DNA from: Anaerolineaceae bacterium UBA700
GTDB lineage: Bacteria > Chloroflexota > Anaerolineae > Anaerolineales > Anaerolineaceae
Direction of reading: 5' to 3'
NCBI GenBank assembly: GCA_002298885.1
Contig: DBMK01000303.1
Coordinates: 1-12,395, forward strand
DNA: 12,395 nucleotides
Program-made: the position numbers and the translations under genes
The notes under the pieces: generated by a model
Databases searched by the model: none
What the model saw: the letters and a program-made list of their open reading frames with translations, nothing else
What the model was told of the DNA's origin: nothing
In this document: positions 6,889 to 12,395 of the stretch, one piece after another
Position numbering within the stretch: position 1 is the stretch's first letter
How the letters are laid out: every line of letters starts with the position of its first letter

Positions 6889-7779
6889 ATGTCAAACGAA
6901 TCTTTTTCTTTCCAGGAATTACGCCAGGCCGGCAAAGTCGAGTTGGCTGCGACGGAGTCGCTCAAGGCCGGCGACGGGACTGCCCTGGCCTACCGGCGTT
7001 ATATCCCCGCCTCGCCCCGCGCTGCGCTCCTGTTCTACCACGGCGGGGGAGCGCATTCCGGAGCAGGCTATCAGTACCTGGGCCAGGGCCTGAGCGCCCG
7101 ATACGACACGCTGGTCTACATGCCGGATATTCGCGGCCACGGCGCTTCGGGAGGGCCGCGCGGCGACGCGCCTACCCCACAGCAGGTCTGGGACGATATC
7201 ACTGCCTTCATCGGGCTTATCCGCAGCGAACACCCCGGCCTGCCTCTTTTTTTGGGAGGCCATTCGTCGGGAGCCGCGCTGGCGCTCAATTACGCCAGCC
7301 TGCCGGAGCATACTCCGGTGGATGGGTATGTCTTCCTTTCTCCGCAACTGGGGATGAAGGCGCAAATCGACCGCCCTTCCATTGCGGCTCCGTTTGCGAA
7401 GGTGGATGTCTCGGCTTTCATTGCGTATGCCACCAGCGGCGGCGCGGCGCATGGGCACGATTACGCCGTCCAATTCAATTATCCGCCCCAGGTCCTGGCA
7501 GCCGATCCGGGCCTGGTGGCTGCGATCACGGTTAATATGTCGGTTGCCCTGACCCCGGCCGCGCCGCACGAACAGTTTAAAGCGCTCGATCGCCCGTTCG
7601 GCTTGTGGATTGGCGGCGATGATGAACTGTTCCTTCCGGAGAAGGTGCTTGCGTTTGCTGACCTGGCAGCCTCGGTTCGAGCTGCTTCCGAAGCGCACGT
7701 CATTCCTGGGGCAAAGCACCTCTCGGTTCTGGTGCGCGCCCACGAGACGGTCGGGCCTTGGATCGTTGGGCGGATATAA
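6889..7779 (+). CDS. Alpha/beta hydrolase of the serine aminopeptidase/monoacylglycerol lipase type
   Basis: A 296-residue soluble protein without signal peptide or membrane helix. HGGG (51-54) is a plausible oxyanion-hole loop, and MPDIRGHGASGG (78-89) is the segment typical of the Hydrolase_4 (lysophospholipase/monoacylglycerol lipase-like) group. The nucleophile elbow GGHSSGA (123-129) places the catalytic Ser at 126. GGDDELFLP (242-250) supplies the acid (Asp244 or Asp245), and GAKHLSV (274-280) the His at 277, so the triad appears complete. A carboxyl-ester or monoacylglycerol substrate is likely from the family, but unproven. It follows the first hydrolase by 41 bp in the same direction and is probably co-transcribed from the dyad-bearing promoter. 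The two hydrolases differ in length, motifs and location, so they do not look like a recent duplication. Confidence 0.9.
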   Translation: MSNESFSFQELRQAGKVELAATESLKAGDGTALAYRRYIPASPRAALLFYHGGGAHSGAGYQYLGQGLSARYDTLVYMPDIRGHGASGGPRGDAPTPQQVWDDITAFIGLIRSEHPGLPLFLGGHSSGAALALNYASLPEHTPVDGYVFLSPQLGMKAQIDRPSIAAPFAKVDVSAFIAYATSGGAAHGHDYAVQFNYPPQVLAADPGLVAAITVNMSVALTPAAPHEQFKALDRPFGLWIGGDDELFLPEKVLAFADLAASVRAASEAHVIPGAKHLSVLVRAHETVGPWIVGRI

Positions 7780-7923
7780 ACAGCGAATTCCTAATGGACT
7801 GGACCGATCTATTCTCCATCTGAAACTATTTATGCATGTTGGGATACCCCCATTACCTTGCGCCCAATTAAACGATGTTCGTGCGGGTTTGACGATGCTT
7901 TTGCAATCACCTGCAATATGGCT

Positions 7924-7939
7924 TTTATATTAATATAAA
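7924..7939. promoter_or_regulatory. Perfect 16-bp AT palindrome
   Basis: TTTATATT at 7924-7931 is the exact reverse complement of AATATAAA at 7932-7939. It lies in the AT-rich block about 160 bp upstream of the secreted-protein gene. It could be an operator, an AT-rich promoter element or chance in A/T sequence. Confidence 0.3.
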
Positions 7940-8089
7940 TAAATAGAAAAGTTGTATGATTATAGTGAATATAAAAAAACCAAGTAAAAATGAGCGTGAT
8001 TTGCAGATTGACCAGGCCAATTCAAGTATGAGAAAAGGACCGCCTCGCGCCTGACTCCATAATACGGTCAAAAAATTTCATAGCGACCA

Positions 8090-8097
8090 GGGGAGGG
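8090..8097 (+). promoter_or_regulatory. Ribosome binding site of the secreted-protein gene
   Basis: GGGGAGGG ends 4 bp before the ATG at 8102, supporting that start ahead of a clear signal peptide. Confidence 0.65.
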
Positions 8098-8101
8098 CAA
8101 A

Positions 8102-8926
8102 ATGAAGTCGTATTGGAACAAGAGGGTCAATCTACTTGCATCGATGGCGCTTGTCTGTGCTTGCGTTTTCGCTCCACTTTCAGCGCATACCGCTCAATCC
8201 TCCGCCGGTCTGGCTGCCAGCAGTAACATCCAGGCATACGATTTAGGACGACCCTCGAGGGCAAATTTTCAGCGCGTGTCAAACGCAGTAGGACAAAACG
8301 ATGACTGGACGTATATTTTTTTGCCATCCATCCTAAAAACACCGGTCGGTATTTATGGAAATGTAACGATGAATGGGAATCCCATGTCTTTTCCGGTTGA
8401 GCTTAATCTGGACATCTATGAGGGCGCTATTTTAACTAAACAGGTTACAACCCAAAGCGGTTATTCTCAAAGCCTTTTCCAGTTTTTTGATGTTCCCAGC
8501 CTGGGATCCGGTCAGAGTTATCGGGTGAGTTGTTATGGTAAGGGCTCGAGTGATCGCCTGACAGTTCATCTTTCACGATGGCTGCTTAGTTATACGGCCG
8601 GAGATACAGTCAATATTGGAAGCTTTGATATGGGCAATATCGAGCTCAAACCGACGGCAGGAACTGTAACTTTGCCATATACTTTTGAATGGACGAAACG
8701 CACTGCCACCCCGACGGACAGCTATCGATTTGAATTACATGGAGATAATCCCCAACTTTATTTCCAATCGCCGAACTTAGGATATGCAGATAGTTTTACA
8801 CTAAACGAATTGCCGCAGGGGGCTAATTATGGCGTAAGCTATTCGTGGTCTGTTGCGGTATTCGATCCGGATGGAGGATATGGGGTTAGTTTTGAATTTC
8901 CCTATGTGACATTTGTGCAACCTTAA
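8102..8926 (+). CDS. Secreted two-domain beta-sandwich protein, function unknown
   Basis: A 274-residue protein with a typical Sec signal peptide: basic MKSYWNKR, a hydrophobic core to about residue 24, and a likely cleavage after LSA (28) or TA (31). YIFLPSILKT (71-80) matches the xxFLPxxxK motif often seen near the mature N-terminus of secreted Chloroflexota proteins. Residues about 80-183 resemble a carboxypeptidase-regulatory-like or Ig-like domain (GNVTMNGNPMSFPVELNL). Residues about 184-274, with LPYTFEW and SYRFEL, look like a fibronectin-III-like fold. No catalytic motif is seen; an adhesive or matrix role is a guess. Base composition is clearly poorer in GC than the neighbouring genes, and codons ending in A/T are common, hinting at a different origin or low expression. 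It stands alone between two spacers, with its own ribosome site. Confidence 0.8.
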   Translation: MKSYWNKRVNLLASMALVCACVFAPLSAHTAQSSAGLAASSNIQAYDLGRPSRANFQRVSNAVGQNDDWTYIFLPSILKTPVGIYGNVTMNGNPMSFPVELNLDIYEGAILTKQVTTQSGYSQSLFQFFDVPSLGSGQSYRVSCYGKGSSDRLTVHLSRWLLSYTAGDTVNIGSFDMGNIELKPTAGTVTLPYTFEWTKRTATPTDSYRFELHGDNPQLYFQSPNLGYADSFTLNELPQGANYGVSYSWSVAVFDPDGGYGVSFEFPYVTFVQP

Positions 8927-8950
8927 CATCTTGGCTTGTCGTGTAAATTG

Positions 8951-8977
8951 TTGAAACTTTAGCTGTATTCCTAATTT
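8951..8977 (+). promoter_or_regulatory. Weak candidate promoter for the peptidase gene
   Basis: TTGAAA (8951-8956) is followed after 15 bp by TAATTT (8972-8977). The spacing is short and the -10 box imperfect. It is the best sigma70-like pair in the 73-bp spacer before the ATG at 9000. Confidence 0.25.
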
Positions 8978-8999
8978 TAATTAAATAAATCGAGGGAAG

Positions 9000-11549
9000 A
9001 TGATAATAAATTTCTGGCCCCTATTTTTTAGCAAGCTTGCACTCCAGCCCGGCCAGGCATGGCGAACGCCGGCTCTAGGGTCGACCCCCTGGGTGTTTTT
9101 TGGAGGCCCGAACGACACCGAGGAGGTGCAGCGCCGGCGGCGCAGCGATGGGCCGAGCGGCCGCGCCGACATGCCGGGCAGGCCATCTCAGGGTGGCAGA
9201 GGCTCTGGCGGTTATACGCCGTCGGGCGGCGGGGGCTCGTTCGGCAGGATTCCGGGCGGCACCCGCCTGCCGGTCGGCGTGGTCATCTTGCTGGCTATTG
9301 GCTATTTCCTGGTCAACACGCTTTTCGGCGGGGGCGGCAGCCAGGGCGAGACTCCCACGCCGGACTATCTCTCCCAGGAGGGCCAGCCCACCCTCGAGGA
9401 GGTCGCTCCGATCGTCAACACGCCCGCCGAAGACCGCACCGCAGCGCCGGCCAACCCCATTTCCACCTCCGGCGCTAAGGGCTCGAGCCAGACCTGGACG
9501 GTGATGCTCTACCTGGATGCAGACGACCCGATCCTCGAGCAGGATATTTACATGGACCTCAACGAGGCGGAGCGCGTGGGCTCCAACCAGCAGGTCAACA
9601 TCGTCGCCCAAATCGACCGCTACGATGGGGCGTACGCCGGGGATGGCGATTGGACGTCCACCCGGCGCTATTTCCTGACCAAAGATAACGACCTGTTCCG
9701 CCTGCATTCCAAAATGGTGTCCGACCTGGGCGAGCTGAGTATGTCCGACCCGAAAGTGCTGGTGGATTTCGCCTCCTGGGCGATTAAAACCTACCCGGCG
9801 GACAAATACGTGCTCATCCTCTCCGACCACGGCATGGGCTGGCCCGGCGGATGGACGGACCCGCTGCCAGCGAAAGCGCGCAATGCAAATGCGCCCTTCG
9901 CCCAGGCGATCGAAGGGAATATGTTGTACACCAACGAGATCGACCAGGCGTTGGGGCAGATCCGCCAGCAGACCGGGTTGGACCGCTTCGAGCTGGTGGG
10001 CATGGATGCCTGCCTGATGTCTCATTTGGAGGTGTACAGCGCCCTGGCGCAGCATACGCGCTATGCGGTCACCTCCCAGGAGACCGAGCCGGCGCTCGGC
10101 TGGGCCTACACGGGTTTTCTGCAGGCGCTGGAGGCCGACCCGGGCATGGACGGGGCCGGGTTAGGCCGCCAGATCGTGTCCAGCTTCATCAGCAAGGATA
10201 ACCGGATTGTCGACAAGCAGGCGCGGGCCGACTTTTTGCGCCAGGGCTCGCCCCTGGGCGGGCTCTTCGGCGGCAGCCCGGCGGATATCGACCCGGAACA
10301 GCTCTCCAAACAGATCTCCAAATCGGTCACGCTGACCGCGGCCAACATGGATGCCGTGCCGGCGTTGATTGGCAGCCTCAACCAGCTTGTCTACGCCTTG
10401 CAGAATGACGACCAGGCGGTGGTGGCGCGAGCCAAGGCCTATGCTCAGTCGTATACGAGCATCTTTGGCAAAAACGTGCCGCCGTCGTACATCGATTTGG
10501 GCAACTTCGCCCAACTGCTGGAGCAGGAGAGCTCCTCGCCAACCGTGCGCAGCGCGGCTGGGGCGGTGGTGGAGCAGGTGAAGCAGGTGGTGGTCTCTGA
10601 GAAGCACGGGTCAGAAAAGCCCGGGTCCACCGGCATCTCGATCTATTTCCCCAACTCGCAGTTGTATCAAAACGCGGTGGCCGGGGCGCGCTCGTATACC
10701 CAGGTGGCAAACCGGTTCGCCAAGGAGTCGCTGTGGGACGATTTCCTGGCATTCCATTACACTAACGCAACCTTCAAGCTGGATTCGGGCAACGCGGTGG
10801 CGCCGGGCCAGAACACCCGCGTCGTTGCCCCGGGCGATGGGCAAATTGAGGTCTCGGCGCTCAGTCTCTCCCGCACTTCTGCGAACTACGACCAGCCCGT
10901 AACGCTGCAAGCTGCGCTGAAGGGGCGCAACATCGGTTACGTTTACCTGTTCGTCGGGTATTACGATCCCGGCAGCCAATCCATCCTGGTGGCCGACAGG
11001 GATTACCTGGAGAGCCCCAAGACCCGCCAGGTTGGCGACCTGTATTACCCGGTGTGGAGCGACAACCAGAGCTTCACGCTGAAATACACCTGGACGCCTT
11101 CCGTATTTGCCATCAGCGACGGCCGGCAGTCGGTGGTGGCGCTGCTCAACCCCGAACGCTACGGCGCCTCGGCCGAAGAGGCGGTTTATTCGGCGGATGG
11201 GATTTATACTGACGCGGCCTCAGGCCAGACCCGCTATGCTCGCATGTACTTCAGCAACGGGCAGATGAAGCAGGTGTTCGGCTTCGGCGGCATGCAGCCG
11301 ACCGGCACGCTGAGCGAGATCATCCCGCAAACCGGCGACCAGATCACCCTGATCCAGACATGGCTGGAGTCGGACGGCAGCGGCGGCTACCGGTCGGTGA
11401 GCGAGAACGGAAAGACGCTCACCTTCGGCAGCCAGATGTTCACCTGGAAGGAGCTGTACGCCGCCGCCGGGGATTACGTGGTCGGGTTCGTGGTTTCCGA
11501 TCTGGACGGCAACGAGAAACAGACTTTCGGAAAGGTTCATATCAATTAA
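9000..11549 (+). CDS. Membrane-anchored clostripain-family (C11) cysteine peptidase
   Basis: An 849-residue protein. Residues 44-88 are basic and Gly/Ser-rich (RRRRSD, GGYTPSGGGGSFGR); a membrane helix follows at about 90-108, then a linker and the peptidase domain. The C11 domain starts at TWTVMLYLDADDPIL (165-179), with catalytic His277 in LSDHGMGW and Cys338 in GMDACLM. It continues to about 590, and a beta-rich domain fills 600-849. Clostripain enzymes cleave after Arg or Lys and often mature by self-cleavage in the loop between His and Cys; AKAR at 291-294 lies in that loop. The basic N-terminus suggests that the peptidase domain faces outward. The start is uncertain: the ATG at 9000 has GAGGG only 3 bp away, and residues 1-36 look unrelated to the rest; GTG 9126 or ATG 9171 are alternatives. 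The DAK2-like gene follows 13 bp after the stop. Confidence 0.88.
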   Translation: MIINFWPLFFSKLALQPGQAWRTPALGSTPWVFFGGPNDTEEVQRRRRSDGPSGRADMPGRPSQGGRGSGGYTPSGGGGSFGRIPGGTRLPVGVVILLAIGYFLVNTLFGGGGSQGETPTPDYLSQEGQPTLEEVAPIVNTPAEDRTAAPANPISTSGAKGSSQTWTVMLYLDADDPILEQDIYMDLNEAERVGSNQQVNIVAQIDRYDGAYAGDGDWTSTRRYFLTKDNDLFRLHSKMVSDLGELSMSDPKVLVDFASWAIKTYPADKYVLILSDHGMGWPGGWTDPLPAKARNANAPFAQAIEGNMLYTNEIDQALGQIRQQTGLDRFELVGMDACLMSHLEVYSALAQHTRYAVTSQETEPALGWAYTGFLQALEADPGMDGAGLGRQIVSSFISKDNRIVDKQARADFLRQGSPLGGLFGGSPADIDPEQLSKQISKSVTLTAANMDAVPALIGSLNQLVYALQNDDQAVVARAKAYAQSYTSIFGKNVPPSYIDLGNFAQLLEQESSSPTVRSAAGAVVEQVKQVVVSEKHGSEKPGSTGISIYFPNSQLYQNAVAGARSYTQVANRFAKESLWDDFLAFHYTNATFKLDSGNAVAPGQNTRVVAPGDGQIEVSALSLSRTSANYDQPVTLQAALKGRNIGYVYLFVGYYDPGSQSILVADRDYLESPKTRQVGDLYYPVWSDNQSFTLKYTWTPSVFAISDGRQSVVALLNPERYGASAEEAVYSADGIYTDAASGQTRYARMYFSNGQMKQVFGFGGMQPTGTLSEIIPQTGDQITLIQTWLESDGSGGYRSVSENGKTLTFGSQMFTWKELYAAAGDYVVGFVVSDLDGNEKQTFGKVHIN

Positions 11550-11553
11550 AAGG
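11550..11553 (+). promoter_or_regulatory. Ribosome binding site deciding the start of the DAK2-like gene
   Basis: AAGG lies 9 bp before the ATG at 11563 but directly abuts the in-frame ATG at 11554. The first spacing works for initiation and the second does not, so 11563 is preferred. The site lies right after the stop codon of the peptidase gene, which favours translational coupling. Confidence 0.6.
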
Positions 11554-11562
11554 ATGGATACC

Positions 11563-12354
11563 ATGCCCCAGAATAAAATCGATTTAGCGAATATTTTTCA
11601 GTCGGTCACCCAGTCCCTGGCCGAGAACCAGCAGTCCCTGGACGAGGCGGATGGATATAACGGCGATCACGGCACCAATATGGTGCAGACCTTTCAAACC
11701 ATCACCAACGCTCTGCAGCAGAAAAAAGGGGCCTCGGCCAGCACTGCGCTGAATTACGCCGCCAGGCAGCTTTCGCAAAGCACCTCCAGCGGATCGGGGA
11801 AGCTGTATGCTCAGAACCTGACGCAGGCTGCCAGCCAGTTCAAAGGCAAACAGGTGGACAGCAAGGGCGCCCTGGACCTGCTGCAAACCTTGCTCGGCGG
11901 CGGGCAGGGCGCTCAACAAGGCGGACAGGCTGGCGGCGATATGTTGAGCTCATTGTTGGGCGGGTTGATGGGCGGGGGCCAGGCCCCTGCGCAGCAGTCC
12001 TCCGAACCCGGCGCGTCCGACCCGCTGAGCGGGCTGCTTGGCAGCCTGATGGACAGCGGGTCGGCGGCCTCGCAGCCGTCCTCCCAGGGCGGCGGGGGCG
12101 ACCTGCTGAGCGGGCTGTTGGGCGGTCTGATGGGCGGAGGACAGGCGGCCTCGCAGCCGTCCTCCCAGGGCGGCGGCGGAGATGTATTGGGCTCCTTATT
12201 GGGCGGCCTGGCCAGCGGCGGCGGGCTGCAATCACTGGTCCAGGCTTTCGTGGGCGGCAGCGGCATGGGCAGCGCCACTCACCGCACCCAATCCACGCAG
12301 GTCGTGGCCAATTCCTTCTTGCAGGCGTTGACAGGATCTTCGGGTAGAAAATAA
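11563..12354 (+). CDS. DAK2/DhaL-like small protein with Gly/Ser-rich tandem-repeat tail
   Basis: A 263-residue protein (266 if ATG 11554 is used). The first 100 residues are helical. NGDHGTNM (33-40) strongly recalls the metal-binding DGDxGTNM loop of DAK2 (DhaL/FakA N-domain) proteins, and SGSGKLYAQNLTQAA (76-90) recalls their SSGxLYGxxLxxAA helix. A full DAK2 domain is about 200 residues, so this would be a shortened or diverged form. The first Asp of the DGD triplet is Asn, so kinase-type Mg-ADP binding may be lost. Residues 126-220 consist of about three 27-residue units of the type LLSGLLGGLMGGGQAASQPS, each an amphipathic Leu/Gly helix plus a flexible linker. The C-terminus (HRTQSTQVVANSFLQAL, 240-256) is again helical. 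It has no signal peptide or membrane helix. It is probably co-transcribed with the C11 peptidase; a function is not assigned. Confidence 0.8.
   Translation: MPQNKIDLANIFQSVTQSLAENQQSLDEADGYNGDHGTNMVQTFQTITNALQQKKGASASTALNYAARQLSQSTSSGSGKLYAQNLTQAASQFKGKQVDSKGALDLLQTLLGGGQGAQQGGQAGGDMLSSLLGGLMGGGQAPAQQSSEPGASDPLSGLLGSLMDSGSAASQPSSQGGGGDLLSGLLGGLMGGGQAASQPSSQGGGGDVLGSLLGGLASGGGLQSLVQAFVGGSGMGSATHRTQSTQVVANSFLQALTGSSGRK
12063..12176 (+). repeat. 81-bp tandem repeat inside the DAK2-like gene
   Basis: A 33-base block starting GGCGGCCTCGCAGCC occurs at 12063-12095 and again, identical, at 12144-12176, an offset of exactly 81 bp (27 codons). The intervening bases are similar but diverged, and a weaker third unit precedes them from about 11939. 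The reading frame is kept throughout. Confidence 0.8.
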
Positions 12355-12395
12355 GAGGGAACCTAAAAACTCATCCACGAAATACGCGAATTTAG

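Larger units (their letters stand above)
7780..8101. other. AT-rich intergenic stretch before the secreted-protein gene
   Basis: These 322 bases hold no convincing gene. No strong terminator hairpin with T-tract follows the hydrolase stop. From about 7918 to 7990 the sequence is extremely AT-rich and offers several -10-like hexamers (TATATT 7926-7931, TATAGT 7961-7966, TATAAA 7970-7975) without a matching -35 box at a proper distance. TTGCAA (7901-7906) is 19 bp before TATATT. A 13-codon reading from the ATG at 7990 lacks a ribosome site and was not called. Confidence 0.6.

Noticed and set aside
8373..8385. ATGGGA-A-TCCCAT palindrome
   Set aside because: It lies within the coding sequence of the secreted protein and is short enough to be chance.
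9030..9053. Resemblance of the segment around TGCACTCCAGCCCGG to vector polylinker or human Alu sequence
   Set aside because: Only about a dozen bases match and the flanks differ, so contamination is not supported; chance is enough to explain it.
9077..9101. Intrinsic terminator (AGGG/CCCT stem followed by T6) before the peptidase
   Set aside because: The stem is only 4 bp and the T-run is separated from it by five bases, so it is too weak to call.
9075..10055. Minus-strand reading frame opposite the C11 peptidase
   Set aside because: It is a shadow of the peptidase frame, has no motif or ribosome site, and the peptidase on the other strand has unmistakable catalytic motifs.
1..12395. CRISPR array, tRNA, rRNA or insertion sequence
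   Set aside because: No spaced direct repeats, cloverleaf-like segment, rRNA-like stretch or transposase motif was seen on either strand.

Overview
The window is a stretch of GC-rich bacterial chromosome with six complete genes and one gene cut by the left edge. Several traits suggest a member of the Chloroflexota, probably Anaerolineae-like. These are the secreted-protein motif YIFLPSILK, a large LuxR-type ATPase regulator beside alpha/beta hydrolases, a membrane-anchored clostripain-type peptidase, and a GC-rich palindromic repeat that runs into a gene end. The assignment is an inference from gene style, since there is no rRNA or other marker gene.

Left part (1-2484): a DUF58 protein gene reads leftward out of the window. 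It has no stop codon inside the window, and its visible 3' end is made of a palindromic GC-rich repeat. Divergent from it, across 112 bp, is a solitary beta-class DNA amino-methyltransferase with no restriction endonuclease in view.

Middle part (2508-7779): a 1021-residue LAL-type regulator (AAA ATPase, helical repeats, LuxR helix-turn-helix) lies on the minus strand. Divergent from it are two consecutive alpha/beta hydrolase genes, one membrane-anchored and one soluble. The 230-bp divergent spacer holds a good sigma70-like promoter for the hydrolases. A perfect 7-4-7 dyad overlaps its -35 box and is centred about 42.5 bp before the expected transcription start. This is the classic position for a LuxR-type activator, so regulator, operator and hydrolases look like one regulatory module.

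Right part (7780-12395): an AT-rich intergenic stretch and an AT-richer gene for a secreted two-domain beta-sandwich protein come first. An abrupt return to GC-rich sequence then leads into a two-gene unit. That unit encodes a membrane-anchored C11 (clostripain) cysteine peptidase and, 13 bp after its stop codon, a small DAK2/DhaL-like protein. The small protein carries a 27-residue tandem repeat and a 139-residue stretch with no Lys or Arg, the residues C11 peptidases cleave after. The peptidase/DAK2-like pair is the least familiar combination here and the best candidate for an undescribed system; no function can be assigned from sequence alone.
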